Assembly (NCBI GenBank): GCA_021741245.1
Contig: JAIOYF010000018.1
Span: 1 to 61,664, forward strand
Source of the DNA: Paracoccaceae bacterium
Lineage (GTDB): Bacteria; Pseudomonadota; Alphaproteobacteria; Rhodobacterales; Rhodobacteraceae
Reading direction: 5' to 3'
DNA length: 61,664 nt
Shown: positions 39,887 through 49,717 of the stretch, one piece after another
Position numbering within the stretch: the first letter of the stretch is position 1
Layout: each line of letters opens with the position of its first letter
Notes under the pieces: generated by a model
Told to the model about the DNA's origin: nothing
What the model saw: the letters and a program-made list of their open reading frames with translations, nothing else
Database searches by the model: none
Made by a program: the position numbers and the translations under genes

Positions 39887-40900
39887 CTACCGCCGCATCA
39901 TCGAAAGCCGGATCAGCGCGCGTTCCATCACCGCCATCCCCGGCGCGCGGGAGGCCGAGCGCAGCGTAAGGTCGGTGTCGAGCAGCAGAGTGACCGCTCC
40001 CTCCAGCGACCGCATGCCCCATGCGCTGGCCTGCCGTTGCATCTGATCGCGCCGAGGGCCAAACACCCGCGCTTTTTGCAGCCCCGCCCCCGGACCGCCG
40101 GGATCAGAGGCGGCCATATGCAGCGCCCGGAAATGGCGCAACGCCTGAATGCACAGCGTGACGGGCAGAACCCCCTGCCCCTCCAGCCGCCGCATCAGCA
40201 TCCCCACATCTGGCGCGCGACCGTCCGCCACGGCCAAAAGCAGATCATCCACCTCTGCCTCGATCGTCGCGGGGGCCATGGCCGCCACTTCGGCGGAACT
40301 GAGCGGCGTTGAATCTCCGTGTTTGTAGAGAGATATTTTTTCCAGCGTCTGCCGAAAATCACCCGGATCAAGGCTTCGGGCCAAAGTGTTCAGATCGGTC
40401 ATCGCCTCGCGATCAATGCTGGCAAGACCGGCCTTTCGCAACGCCTCTTCGATTTCCTCACGGCTGGGCGGATCGTCATACAGCACCGCGCAAAAGGCGT
40501 TGGGATGCTTTTCAAACAGCGCGCGCAGGCTGGATTTCGCGGTCAGATTGCCTGCCGTCACCACGATCTGGGAATCGCCCGGCTTCCACTCTTTCATCGC
40601 GGTGGCGATTGTTGGGGTGAGGGTATCGGTTGCCTCTTCCACAAAGGCCACGCGCGGGCCGGGAAAGAACCCGACCGCCTTGATCGCATCCAGTAGGGCC
40701 GCACCATCCTTACGCAAATCCCCCGCGGGAATACGCGCAAGCCGCATTTCAGCCTCGCCCTCCGGGCCAATCAGGGCGGCGATCACCTCTTGCCGCTTTA
40801 ACGCCACCCGCATGGAATCCGCCCCGGCAATCAATAGACCGGCCTTTGTGGGATCAGGCTTTGCGAAATAGCGGCTGGCCTCGACCCCCTTGAGGATCAT
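39887..40900 (-). CDS. holA: DNA polymerase III subunit delta
   Basis: HolA is the clamp-loader subunit that opens the beta clamp. The 337-residue protein has the expected three-domain layout: ATPase-like N-terminal domain with VAFVEEATDTL, DSQIVVTAGNLTAKSSLRALFEKHPN, a middle helical domain starting IEEALRKAGLASIDREAM, and the C-terminal collar domain. The ATG at 40900 overlaps the lptE stop by ATGA. The leuS-lptE-holA order is typical. Confidence 0.93.
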   Translation of the reverse strand: MILKGVEASRYFAKPDPTKAGLLIAGADSMRVALKRQEVIAALIGPEGEAEMRLARIPAGDLRKDGAALLDAIKAVGFFPGPRVAFVEEATDTLTPTIATAMKEWKPGDSQIVVTAGNLTAKSSLRALFEKHPNAFCAVLYDDPPSREEIEEALRKAGLASIDREAMTDLNTLARSLDPGDFRQTLEKISLYKHGDSTPLSSAEVAAMAPATIEAEVDDLLLAVADGRAPDVGMLMRRLEGQGVLPVTLCIQALRHFRALHMAASDPGGPGAGLQKARVFGPRRDQMQRQASAWGMRSLEGAVTLLLDTDLTLRSASRAPGMAVMERALIRLSMMRR

Positions 40901-41382
40901 GCCCAAGAGCCTGCGGTTGCGATCAGCCGCGTCACGATCTGATCGGCCAGCATCTGCATCAGGCGAAAGGCGGCATCCTCTTCGGCCGTAAGGCCCGCTA
41001 CGGTTGACCCGGTTGCCGAATACGCGGTGAAGGATTCCACCTTGCCCCCAGTCACCCGCGCGCCATCCTCACGGCTGATCAATGACCATTCGACCATGCC
41101 CGTCAGGTGAAAGCGGTTGATCGCATTCTCGGGCGAGATGCCCACGCCAAGGGGGATGGTGGTGATCGTATAGGTCAGGTCAAAGCGCGGAGCATCAGCC
41201 CGGCCAAGGCGTTCTTCCAGACGGCTCACCAGATCAAAGCCGTTCTTGGTGTCCGGATCAGCAATCCTGATCCGCCCCTGCAAGCCAGCGGCGGACCCGT
41301 TTGGCCCATAGGCGGGGGCAAAGCCGCAGGCGGCAAGCGCCAGCGGCATCAAGATCACGGATCGGCGGTTAAACAACGACAT
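40897..41382 (-). CDS. lptE: LPS-assembly lipoprotein LptE
   Basis: LptE is the outer-membrane lipoprotein plug of the LptD translocon. The signal peptide ends in the lipobox LAAC (Cys19), followed by [19 protein letters not shown]. The 161-residue size and weak similarity are usual for the family; position between leuS and holA supports it strongly. Its start overlaps the leuS 3' end by 14 bases. Confidence 0.88.
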   Translation of the reverse strand: MSLFNRRSVILMPLALAACGFAPAYGPNGSAAGLQGRIRIADPDTKNGFDLVSRLEERLGRADAPRFDLTYTITTIPLGVGISPENAINRFHLTGMVEWSLISREDGARVTGGKVESFTAYSATGSTVAGLTAEEDAAFRLMQMLADQIVTRLIATAGSWA

Positions 41383-43924
41383 TGATGATACGCCCCGGCA
41401 CCACGATGATCTTCTTTACCGGTTGCCCGGCAAGGAACTTGATCACAGCTTCGTCTGCCAGAGCGATCTTTTCAACCTCGGATGCGGGCATATCGCGTGG
41501 CACGGTGATTTCCGCCCGCCGCTTGCCGTTGATCTGGATTGGCAAGATCACCTCGTCATTTACCAACAGCGCCGGATCAGCCTTGGGCCACGGGGCCTGA
41601 CAGCACAATCCTGTGCCGCCCTGATACGACCAGATCGATTCCGCGATATGCGGGACCATCGGCTGCATCAGCTGTGCCAATGTCCGGATCGCGTCCTTCA
41701 TCGTGGCGGTGGATGCGTTAGCCTTCGACAGGGTGTTGGTAAACTCATAAATCTTGGCAATCGCCTTGTTAAAGGCAAAGCCCTCGATCCCAAGGGTCAC
41801 ATCATTGACCGCCCGCGCCATCGCCTTGCGCAGGTCAAGATCGCCTTCGCCCACATGATCGGCCGGCATATCGCCGATGCGTGAGCAAAGCGTCCAGATC
41901 CGGCCAAGGAACTTATAGGCCGCCTCTGCACCCGAGCTTGTCCATTCCACGTCCCGCTCCGGCGGGCTGTCCGACATCACGAACCACCGCGCCGTATCAG
42001 CACCAAAGGCCGCAATGATGTTCATCGGATCAACGACGTTTTTCTTGGACTTCGACATCTTGGCCGAGGGGATCACCTCAACCGCCGTGCCATCCGCCAG
42101 CGTCGCCCCGGCATCCGAGCGCACGATATCTTCTGGCAGGTGATAGACCGGGCGCCCCCGCGCATCCGTGGTTTTATAGATTTCGTGCGTCACCATGCCT
42201 TGGGTGAACAGGGCGTCAAACGGCTCGATCGCCTTGGCGGGCAGGTGACCAGTCTTGTTCATCGCACGGGCAAAGAAGCGGGAATAGAGCAGGTGCAAGA
42301 TCGCGTGCTCGATCCCGCCGATATACTGGTCGACATTCATCCAATAGTCGGCATCTGCAGCGCTGGTCGGCGTGGCGGCACGGGGGGCTGTAAAGCGGGC
42401 GTAATACCATGACGAGTCGACAAAGGTATCCATCGTGTCCGTCTCGCGCCGCGCCTCTGCCCCGCATTTGGGGCAGGTGCAATCGCGCCAGGTTGGGTGA
42501 CGGTCCAGCGGGTTGCCGGGAATGTCAAAGGTCACATCATCGGGCAGGCGGACCGGCAGGTTTTCCTTTGCCTCGGGCACCACGCCACAGGTGGCGCAAT
42601 GCACCACCGGAATGGGGCAGCCCCAATAGCGCTGACGCGACAATCCCCAGTCACGCAGGCGGAACTTGGTCACCCCCTTGCCATAGCCCTGCGCCTCGGC
42701 ATGCGCGATGGCCGTTGCCACGCCCTCATCCCCGGTCTGCACATCTGCCCCGGCAAAGCCGCGAATATAGCGCACGCGCTCGGATTTCAGGGGCACATAG
42801 GCTTCGGTCAGGGCGACGATGGGTTCATCATTCGGCTCAAACACCGCCTTGATCGGCAAGTCGTATTTCGTCGCAAAGTCAAAGTCGCGCTGGTCATGGG
42901 CAGGGCAGCCGAAAATCGCGCCGGTGCCGTAATCCATCAGGATGAAGTTGGCGATCCAGACCGGAAGTTCCCAATCAGGGTTAAGCGGGTGCTTGACCCG
43001 GATGCCAGTATCAAAGCCGATCTTTTCGGCCGTCTCGATCTCTTCCGCGCTGGTGCCACCCTTGCGGCAAAGCGCGACAAACTCGGCCACGGCAGGGTCT
43101 GCCTCCAACGCCTTGGCAAGCGGGTGATCGGGGCTGATCGCGGCGAAGCTTGCCCCCATCAGCGTATCGGGGCGGGTGGTATAAACCTCCAGCAGATCAA
43201 ACCCCGCGGGCGCGCCCACGGTTTCAAAACCGAACTGCAACCCGCGTGACCGACCGATCCAGTTGGCCTGCATCAGGCGGACTTTTTCGGGCCAGTTGGT
43301 CAGGCCATCCAGCGCATTGAGCAATTCTTCAGAGTAGTCGCTGATCTTGAAGAACCACTGCGTCAACTCGCGCCGTTCCACCGCAGCGCCCGATCGCCAG
43401 CCCTTGCCGTCGATCACCTGTTCATTGGCCAGCACCGTCATATCGATCGGGTCCCAGTTCACCACCGCGTTCTTGCGATAGATCAGGCCCGCCTCCATCA
43501 TGTCGATAAACATGGCCTGCTGCTGGCCATAATACTCCGGGTCACAGGTGGCAAATTCGCGGGTCCAGTCGATGGACAGACCCAAAGGCTTCATCTGCCC
43601 GCGCATGTCGGCGATGTTGGAATAGGTCCAGTCCTTTGGATGGCCGCCTCGTTCCATCGCGGCGTTCTCGGCGGGCATCCCGAAGGCATCCCAACCCATC
43701 GGGTGCAGCACCGAAAACCCCTGCGCGGTCTTATAGCGCGACACCACGTCACCCATGGTATAGTTGCGCACATGGCCCATGTGGATGCGCCCCGACGGAT
43801 AGGGGAACATCTCCAGCACGTAATACTTCGGGCGGGCCGGATCGCGCTTGGCCAAGAAGGCCTGCGCCTCATCCCAGGCCTTTTGCCATTTCGGTTCGAT
43901 TACACTGGGTTCATAGCGCGACAT
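41369..43924 (-). CDS. leuS: Leucyl-tRNA synthetase
   Basis: LeuRS charges tRNA-Leu. The 851-residue class I enzyme has the HIGH variant in [15 protein letters not shown], the editing domain, two zinc-type knuckles (CATCGVV and CPKCGAEA), and KMSKSKKN near residue 617. The start [14 protein letters not shown] is the family N-terminus. It is first in the leuS-lptE-holA run. The 224 bases between it and dctM hold no gene I can support. Confidence 0.97.
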   Translation of the reverse strand: MSRYEPSVIEPKWQKAWDEAQAFLAKRDPARPKYYVLEMFPYPSGRIHMGHVRNYTMGDVVSRYKTAQGFSVLHPMGWDAFGMPAENAAMERGGHPKDWTYSNIADMRGQMKPLGLSIDWTREFATCDPEYYGQQQAMFIDMMEAGLIYRKNAVVNWDPIDMTVLANEQVIDGKGWRSGAAVERRELTQWFFKISDYSEELLNALDGLTNWPEKVRLMQANWIGRSRGLQFGFETVGAPAGFDLLEVYTTRPDTLMGASFAAISPDHPLAKALEADPAVAEFVALCRKGGTSAEEIETAEKIGFDTGIRVKHPLNPDWELPVWIANFILMDYGTGAIFGCPAHDQRDFDFATKYDLPIKAVFEPNDEPIVALTEAYVPLKSERVRYIRGFAGADVQTGDEGVATAIAHAEAQGYGKGVTKFRLRDWGLSRQRYWGCPIPVVHCATCGVVPEAKENLPVRLPDDVTFDIPGNPLDRHPTWRDCTCPKCGAEARRETDTMDTFVDSSWYYARFTAPRAATPTSAADADYWMNVDQYIGGIEHAILHLLYSRFFARAMNKTGHLPAKAIEPFDALFTQGMVTHEIYKTTDARGRPVYHLPEDIVRSDAGATLADGTAVEVIPSAKMSKSKKNVVDPMNIIAAFGADTARWFVMSDSPPERDVEWTSSGAEAAYKFLGRIWTLCSRIGDMPADHVGEGDLDLRKAMARAVNDVTLGIEGFAFNKAIAKIYEFTNTLSKANASTATMKDAIRTLAQLMQPMVPHIAESIWSYQGGTGLCCQAPWPKADPALLVNDEVILPIQINGKRRAEITVPRDMPASEVEKIALADEAVIKFLAGQPVKKIIVVPGRIINVVV

Positions 43925-44148
43925 CTTGGGGCCTCCGGGGTTGGGCGAGGAATTACACCGATGCGGGGGGCAAGGTCCAGTGGCCGCTGTAAAACAACGC
44001 GAAAAGACAGGCGTTGGCCATCAAAAGGACCCTTGACCCCAAGCCTGCGGTTTTTCCCTGCGGCGGCGCATCGCGACCGTTGACCATCGCCCGGCCCTGC
44101 ACGGGTAACGCCCACCTGTGGCCCGCCCCAGTGGTGACGGACCTTCCT

Positions 44149-45444
44149 TTACCCTGCATATCCAAACAGGCGCGGAAGCCACAAAACGATTCCGGGCACC
44201 AGCACCAGCAGCAACAGGGCCGCAACAAGAACGCCAAGAAAGGGCCATATCTCGCGTATCATCTCAGACAAGGGGATCCGCGTCACCGCGTTGATCACGA
44301 AAAGCAAGATGCCATAAGGCGGCGTGATCAGACCGATCATGCAGTTGACCACGGCGACGACACCGAAATGCACCAGATCAATGCCCAGTTCCCGACAGGC
44401 AGGCAAGAAGAGCGGGATGATGACCAAGATGATCGTCGTTGCATCCAAGACGCAGCCCAAAAGCAGCAACAGGAGCATCACCCCCAGCAAGAACATCGTG
44501 GGGGTTACATCAAGGCCGACAAGGCTTTGTGCGACAAGGGCTGGGATGTTTTCTGACGCCACCACATAGTTCAGGATCAGCGCCCCGCCGATCACCAACC
44601 CCACAGCGGCGGACGACCGCGCGCTTTCGACAAGGATGTGGAACAGCGCAACGGGCGACAGCGCGCGGTAAAACAACGCCGACAGCAGCAGGGCATAAAA
44701 GGCGGCGACGGCGGCAGCCTCGGTCGGGGTCGTGACCCCTCCATAAATGCCATAGAGCAAGATCGCAGGCATCAAAAGCGCTGGAAACGCATTGACAGTG
44801 CGCGCGGGCAGTTCCGAAAACGGCACCGGGGTTTCCAGCGCAAAGCCCCGGCGATGCGCCAGCCAAGAGTTCATCGCCATAAGCACCGCGCCCATCAACA
44901 GCCCCGGCACGATCCCCCCAAGGAACAGGTATCCGATCGAGGTATTCGAGACGAGCGCATAAAGCACCATGGGAATGGAGGGTGGGATGATCGGCCCGAT
45001 GGTGGCCGAGGCGGCGGTGATGGCGGCGGCATAGCCGCGCGGATATTGCCCACCTTTCGTCATCATACCGATGATGATCTTGCCGATCCCCGCAGCATCG
45101 GCGACGGCAGATCCCGACATGCCCGAAAAGATCAGCGAGGCTACGATATTCACATGCCCCAGCCCACCCCGGAACCGCCCCACCAAGGCGACGCAAAACC
45201 CCAAAAGCCGGTCGGAAATCGTGCCTGCGTTCATGATATTGGCAGCCACGATGAAAAGCGGCACCGCCAGCAGGATAAAGCTGTTGTACATCCCATCCAT
45301 CAAGATCTTGCCCGCAATCCCGATGCCCTGCCCGCCCGTGGCAAGGTAGACAAAGGAGCCGATCAAGATGGCATAGGCAATGGGTGCGCCGATGGCAGCC
45401 AACACGAACAGTGTGGTCAGGCAGGCAATAAACTCACCACTCAT
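44149..45444 (-). CDS. TRAP transporter large permease DctM
   Basis: This 431-residue protein carries about 12 membrane helices and catalyses sodium-driven solute uptake with DctQ and the periplasmic binding protein. Family segments include ALVGRFRGGLGHVNIVASL, SGMSGSAVADAAGIGKI, ASATIGPIIPPSIPMVLY and LITPPYGILLFVINAVTRI. The ATG at 45444 overlaps the dctQ stop (ATGA); a 62-codon longer frame overlaps dctQ and is rejected. Confidence 0.95.
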   Translation of the reverse strand: MSGEFIACLTTLFVLAAIGAPIAYAILIGSFVYLATGGQGIGIAGKILMDGMYNSFILLAVPLFIVAANIMNAGTISDRLLGFCVALVGRFRGGLGHVNIVASLIFSGMSGSAVADAAGIGKIIIGMMTKGGQYPRGYAAAITAASATIGPIIPPSIPMVLYALVSNTSIGYLFLGGIVPGLLMGAVLMAMNSWLAHRRGFALETPVPFSELPARTVNAFPALLMPAILLYGIYGGVTTPTEAAAVAAFYALLLSALFYRALSPVALFHILVESARSSAAVGLVIGGALILNYVVASENIPALVAQSLVGLDVTPTMFLLGVMLLLLLLGCVLDATTIILVIIPLFLPACRELGIDLVHFGVVAVVNCMIGLITPPYGILLFVINAVTRIPLSEMIREIWPFLGVLVAALLLLVLVPGIVLWLPRLFGYAG

Positions 45445-45986
45445 AGCGCATCGTCCTGATCGGGCACGCCATGGCGAAAGGCGGTCCAGACCGCCCAAAG
45501 ATAGCGCAGTCCGACAGCCCCCAGAAACAGGATGTAGACCACATAGACGTCGCGCATTCTGATCCAGTCCCCAAAGACATGGGACAAGGTCGCCGTCTTT
45601 TTCAGCCGCAGGATATAGAATTTCTCCCATGTGGGCCCGATAGAGACAAGCAGCCCGATGGCAATCGCCAGCCCGGCCAGAATCGCAAACCAGCGGCGCA
45701 GGCCTGCGGGCACGGCCAGATAAAGAATGTCAAAGCGCACATGATCTTGTTCGCGCACCACAAAGGCATTGCCCCAAAACACCAGCCAGACCCAGAGCAG
45801 CAGGCAGAATTCCAGTGTCCATCCATAGCGTGACGGGTCGAGCAGGGGCACAGCCTCTGCCAAACCGGGCAGGCGCGCCGTGTAGCGCACGGTGATCTGC
45901 AGCACAAAGGTCAGGAACATGGCAGCCATCAGGGCGGCGGCCACACCTTGGGCGATGCGGGACAGATTGGTTTGCAGCGATTTCAT
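45441..45986 (-). CDS. TRAP transporter small permease DctQ
   Basis: The 181-residue protein has four membrane helices and the DctQ pattern VAAALMAAMFLTFVLQITVRY plus WGNAFVVREQDHVRFDILY. It is the membrane scaffold between DctP and DctM. It is coupled to dctM by ATGA and separated from dctP by 69 bases containing a hairpin. Confidence 0.93.
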   Translation of the reverse strand: MKSLQTNLSRIAQGVAAALMAAMFLTFVLQITVRYTARLPGLAEAVPLLDPSRYGWTLEFCLLLWVWLVFWGNAFVVREQDHVRFDILYLAVPAGLRRWFAILAGLAIAIGLLVSIGPTWEKFYILRLKKTATLSHVFGDWIRMRDVYVVYILFLGAVGLRYLWAVWTAFRHGVPDQDDAL

Positions 45987-46018
45987 GTCAAATCCGACGG
46001 GGCAAGGCAGAAGAAGAA

Positions 46019-46037
46019 GGGCGGCAAGAGGCCGCCC
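46019..46037 (-). terminator. Hairpin between dctP and dctQM, possible attenuator
   Basis: Read on the minus strand, GGGCGGC / GCCGCCC with a 5-base loop is followed by TTCTTCTTCT. A partial terminator here would give more binding protein than permease, as is common in TRAP operons. Confidence 0.6.
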
Positions 46038-46055
46038 CTCCCGGTTTGGGCGTGA

Positions 46056-47051
46056 TCAGTTGCCCAAGGCGTTGATTTTTTCCAACGCACCCTCGGGCCA
46101 GGATTTGGCAAATTCCGAACCGACATATTGCGCCTGAACATGCTCACGGAATGCCTTCAGGTCCGGCTCATAGATCGCCATGCCTTTGCCTTCAAGGAAC
46201 GAGACAAGATCAGCCTCCTTCGCCAACTGCTTTTGCCGACCGCTTTCGGCTGCATCTTCTGCAGCTTTTTGCACCGCCGCCTGCTGTTCTGGCGTCAGCT
46301 TGTCCCAAACCGCCTTTGAAAAGGCGACATAGTTCAGGTCAACCAGATGCGAGGTCAGGGCGATCTGCTTTGTCACCTCATAGAATTTCGCATCCACCAC
46401 GGTGGGCAGGGGGTTGTCCTGACCATCGACCGACCCGGTTTGAAGTGCGGTGTAGATCTCGGTAAAGGCCATCGGCGTTGGGTTGGCCCCCAATGCCTTG
46501 CCAAGGAACTGCCACGCATCCGTGCCGGGCATCCGCAGGTTCACGCCCGCCAGATCGGCAGGGGTCGTCACGGTCAACTCTTCCTTGGATTGGCGCAGGT
46601 TCACATGGCGGCGGCCAAGGTACATGACAGCCAGCAGCTTGACCCCCAACTCGTCTTCGACCTTTTTCTTGAACGGGTCCATCAAGGCGTCGTTGAAAAC
46701 GGCAACCTGATGCTCTGCACTTTGATGCACATAACCCGTGGCAAAGATCGAGAATTCGGGGAAGAACTGCGCCAGTTCCTGTGCCGAAGCGATGGACATT
46801 TCCAGATCGCCCGCGTTGATGGCCTCAAGCTCGGCATTCTGCGCGATCAGCGAGGCATTGTAATGCGGCTCATAGGTCGCGAATCCTGCCACGGCTGGCG
46901 CGAACACCTCGGCCAGTGCGACCGCGCGCTGGTCGGTTTCTGATGCGGGCGTGGACATGCGCAGCGTGATCTTGTCTTGCGCAAGGGCCGGGGTGGCCAA
47001 TGCCGCGGCGGTGATCGCCAACAGGGCGCGTCGGGTGAAATTCAGGGTCAT
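46056..47051 (-). CDS. TRAP transporter substrate-binding protein DctP
   Basis: The 331-residue periplasmic protein has a signal peptide (TRRALLAITAAALATPALAQ) and the DctP/SiaP fold. The TTPADLAGVNLRMPGTDAW segment holds the conserved Arg that binds a substrate carboxylate, and MAFTEIYTALQTGSVDGQDNP is diagnostic. The ligand should therefore be an organic or sugar acid; it cannot be named from sequence. A strong GGAGGAGG precedes the ATG. It follows the gntR gene by 69 bases. Confidence 0.93.
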   Translation of the reverse strand: MTLNFTRRALLAITAAALATPALAQDKITLRMSTPASETDQRAVALAEVFAPAVAGFATYEPHYNASLIAQNAELEAINAGDLEMSIASAQELAQFFPEFSIFATGYVHQSAEHQVAVFNDALMDPFKKKVEDELGVKLLAVMYLGRRHVNLRQSKEELTVTTPADLAGVNLRMPGTDAWQFLGKALGANPTPMAFTEIYTALQTGSVDGQDNPLPTVVDAKFYEVTKQIALTSHLVDLNYVAFSKAVWDKLTPEQQAAVQKAAEDAAESGRQKQLAKEADLVSFLEGKGMAIYEPDLKAFREHVQAQYVGSEFAKSWPEGALEKINALGN

Positions 47052-47120
47052 AGTCGTTCCTCCTCCAGTTTTGCGGGTGTGTTACCGCGGGATCGCACAG
47101 GATTTTCCTGCGGAATTCAG

Positions 47121-47768
47121 CTACAGTCCAAGCGCACGGCGTTTGGCGCTGTCAATATGGGCGTGCATCGCGGCGACGGCCCGGTTTGTATCCCGTGCGA
47201 CCAAGGCGTCGATCACACTCAGATGTTCATCCAATACGGAAACCGCCAGCTCTGGCAACATTCGCGTATCGGAATTGCGGATCAAACGGATCTTGATCGC
47301 ATTGACCCGGTGAATGTCGGAAATGATCCGGTTTCCCATCGCGTCAACCACATGGTCGTGAAAGGCCCAGTCCATGCGCTGTGCCTGCGCCAAAAGATCA
47401 GGGGTTACCCCAAGGGCGGCACGGGCGCGGGTCTCGCGGTGCTCGGCAGCGATGCGGGAGATATCGCTTTCGGGGGCCGAGTCACAAAACACGGCCACCG
47501 CCTCGCCCTCGATGATGCGTCGCAACTGAAACGCATTGCGCACGAGCTCAAGATCAATCGTCAGGATTTGCAGCCCGCGCTTGGGAACGGTCTTGATCAG
47601 GCCATCGGCCTCCAGCCGTGGGATCATCTCGCGGATGGCCCCCAAGGGCATTCCCGTCAGATCAACCAACTCACGCTGTGAAACGATCTGGCCGGGTTCA
47701 ATATCTCTGGCCAGCAGCCTTTCGGTAAAGCTGGAATAGGCGTGATCACGCTGGCGCGAATCTGCCAT
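47121..47768 (-). CDS. GntR family transcriptional regulator (FCD type)
   Basis: The 215-residue protein has an N-terminal winged helix (IVSQRELVDLTGMPLGAIREMIPRLEADGLI) and a C-terminal FCD ligand-binding domain with metal-binding histidines (FHDHVVDAMGN, DEHLSVIDAL, AMHAHIDSAKRRAL). FadR-like GntR proteins usually repress nearby catabolic genes until a carboxylate binds. It starts two bases from the dapA-like stop and is followed by dctP. Confidence 0.93.
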   Translation of the reverse strand: MADSRQRDHAYSSFTERLLARDIEPGQIVSQRELVDLTGMPLGAIREMIPRLEADGLIKTVPKRGLQILTIDLELVRNAFQLRRIIEGEAVAVFCDSAPESDISRIAAEHRETRARAALGVTPDLLAQAQRMDWAFHDHVVDAMGNRIISDIHRVNAIKIRLIRNSDTRMLPELAVSVLDEHLSVIDALVARDTNRAVAAMHAHIDSAKRRALGL

Positions 47769-47769
47769 G

Positions 47770-48639
47770 CTAGACACGGGCAGGCGCGCCTTGCAGGTAA
47801 TCAATCACTTCGGCGCGCTGAACGTCGACCAAGGGCGCAAGCGGTGCGCGCGTCCGCTCCCATCCCGCATGTCCGGTGGTCTTGGCCATGATCAGCTTGA
47901 GCGCCGGAATGACGGGGCGCCCAACGATCAGATCAACCTCGCGCGACAGCGCGATATCCTCTTGGCCCGTCTCGAACAGTGTCCGCATCCGGGCGGGGTG
48001 AAGGTTGGCCATGCCGCAGATCGACCCGACCGCGCCAAGCGCGACAGCCTTGTGCAACAAACGCTCATCCCCGATCATCACCGGAATGCCCCCATGCTCC
48101 AACATCTGGCGACCATTCTCCCAGTTCCCGGAACTGTCCTTGATCGCCAGAACCCGATCAGGAAACGCAGTCTTCAGGCCAATGACAAGATCAAAGGACA
48201 AAGGCACGGCCGTGATTTGCGGAATATGGTACAAGATGAACTGCGCGCGCGGGTCTGCCTGTGCAAAAAGTTGCGCATGCCAGTCGAAAAGCCCCGCGTC
48301 CGTGGGGCCCGGAAAATAGAACGGCGGCAGCAGCAAAAAGCGCGTGATGCCATGCGCAAGCGCCTGATTGACCTGCGCCAAGGTATCGCCAAGAGATGTG
48401 GCGCAGAGCCCGATGAAGATGCGGTCAGGTGCGATCCCACTGCTGATCAGGGCAGAAATCGCCGGCCCACGTTCGGCAAAGGCGACTGACGCGCCCTCCC
48501 CCGTGGTGCCAAACAGCGTGACGCGATGCGCACCCGCGTCAAGGACACTGTTTGCATGGGCAGCCAACAATGGCAGGTCGATGGCACCCGCGTCGGTGAA
48601 CGGCGTCAAAAGCGCCACTGAAATGCCGAAAGGTGCCAT
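47770..48639 (-). CDS. Dihydrodipicolinate synthase/N-acetylneuraminate lyase family aldolase
   Basis: This 289-residue TIM-barrel enzyme has the GTTGEGAS motif (44-51), catalytic Tyr137 in ILYHIP and the Schiff-base Lys167 in LAIKDSSG. These fit pyruvate-dependent aldolases or dehydratases of 2-keto sugar acids and sialic acid as well as DapA. Being first in an operon with GntR and a TRAP transporter argues for catabolic use, not lysine biosynthesis. The exact substrate is open. Confidence 0.88.
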   Translation of the reverse strand: MAPFGISVALLTPFTDAGAIDLPLLAAHANSVLDAGAHRVTLFGTTGEGASVAFAERGPAISALISSGIAPDRIFIGLCATSLGDTLAQVNQALAHGITRFLLLPPFYFPGPTDAGLFDWHAQLFAQADPRAQFILYHIPQITAVPLSFDLVIGLKTAFPDRVLAIKDSSGNWENGRQMLEHGGIPVMIGDERLLHKAVALGAVGSICGMANLHPARMRTLFETGQEDIALSREVDLIVGRPVIPALKLIMAKTTGHAGWERTRAPLAPLVDVQRAEVIDYLQGAPARV

Positions 48640-48675
48640 GTTAGCCTCTGTTGAAAACGAACGATCTCGGTCAAT

Positions 48676-48715
48676 ATGTTACTGAGTGCAGGTTGACTGT
48701 CAAGCTAACATGTTA
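48676..48715 (-). promoter_or_regulatory. Promoter of the aldolase/GntR/TRAP operon with overlapping palindrome
   Basis: On the minus strand TTGACA (48703-48698) and TAACAT (48681-48676) are separated by 16 bases. The perfect palindrome TAACATGTTA lies just upstream at 48706-48715, and the same ATGTTAC word occurs at 48676-48682 in the -10. These are candidate GntR sites controlling both divergent genes. Confidence 0.55.
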
Positions 48716-48753
48716 CAGCCTGCCATCGCGGACGCGTTTGAAAGGTGCAGGAC

Positions 48754-49641
48754 ATGGCAAGGGTCGCCTGCGGCGGGTTGATCACCGTCGATATGCTGTT
48801 TGATGTGGCCACCCACCCGCAGCACGGTCTGAAGACACGCGCCACGGGCAGTCGGATGGTGGCCGGAGGCGGCGCGTTGATCGCGGCCTCGGCTGTCGCG
48901 GCCCTGGGCGGGCAAGCGTCTTTGGTGGGCTGTGTGGGGGATGATACGTTGGGGGCCTTTGTGCGGGGCGAATTGGCTGCACGCGGGGTAGATCATACAT
49001 TGATGCGCAGTTTGTCAGGGCAAGGCACCGCCCGTTCGGCAGTCCTGATTACACCCGATGGTGAACGGACGATCATCAACCATCGGGATGATGCGCTGTT
49101 TGCAATCGCGCCGGAGGTTCCGGACCCCTTCCCCTTTGACGCGGTATTGGTGGATACCCGCTGGCCGACCAGCGCGGCCGCCCTGTTGCACGCAGCCCGA
49201 CAGGCAGGAAAGCCGGGCGTTCTGGACGGCGAAGCGCCTGTTCGCCTGGCCGAAGATGCCCTGCGCGCGGCAAGTCACATCGTTTTCTCGGAACAAGGGC
49301 TGATCGACTACGCCGGGGCCTGCACGGCCTCAGCCCTCGCTGACGTGGCTTTGCAGCTTGGCACGTTCGTGGCGGTCACACGGGGGGCCGCACCCGTTTT
49401 GTGCCATGGGCCTCATGGAGCCTTTTCGGTTGAAACCTTCCCCACGCTTGCCGTTGATACATTGGGGGCGGGCGATGCGTGGCATGCCGCCTTTGCCTTG
49501 TCCTTGGCGCGGGGGCAGGATTCATATTCCGCCGTTCGCTTTGCCAATGCGGCCGCCGCGCTAAAGGTTGCAACAAAAGGCGGATATCCAACAGATGCGG
49601 CGGTTCTGGCCCTTCTGTCACAGCGCGCAAACGGAGCCTGA
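48754..49641 (+). CDS. PfkB family sugar kinase
   Basis: The 295-residue protein has the PfkB N-terminal GGG pattern (MVAGGGALIAASAVAALGG, 35-53) and the C-terminal signature DTLGAGDAWHAAFA (235-248) with catalytic Asp241. It would phosphorylate a sugar or keto-sugar acid entering through the nearby TRAP system, consistent with a 2-keto-3-deoxy acid route, but this is inference. I use the ATG at 48754; an in-frame GTG lies nine bases upstream. It diverges from the aldolase gene over the shared operator. Confidence 0.9.
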   Translation: MARVACGGLITVDMLFDVATHPQHGLKTRATGSRMVAGGGALIAASAVAALGGQASLVGCVGDDTLGAFVRGELAARGVDHTLMRSLSGQGTARSAVLITPDGERTIINHRDDALFAIAPEVPDPFPFDAVLVDTRWPTSAAALLHAARQAGKPGVLDGEAPVRLAEDALRAASHIVFSEQGLIDYAGACTASALADVALQLGTFVAVTRGAAPVLCHGPHGAFSVETFPTLAVDTLGAGDAWHAAFALSLARGQDSYSAVRFANAAAALKVATKGGYPTDAAVLALLSQRANGA

Positions 49642-49677
49642 GGCGGGCCAAGTGAACCGCAAGGATCCTGGCCCGCC
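49642..49677. terminator. Hairpin between the PfkB gene and the convergent cytochrome b561 gene
   Basis: GGCGGGCCA / TGGCCCGCC is a perfect 9-bp stem with an 18-base loop directly after the PfkB TGA. No T-run is present. Confidence 0.45.
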
Positions 49678-49717
49678 CAATACAGACCCAAAACCAACTC
49701 CGTTCGCCCAAAGGCCA

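Noticed and set aside
43953-44087. Short minus-strand frame of 44 codons with a hydrophobic tail between leuS and dctM
   Set aside because: No ribosome site, no known family and no coupling to a neighbour; a small membrane protein cannot be excluded.
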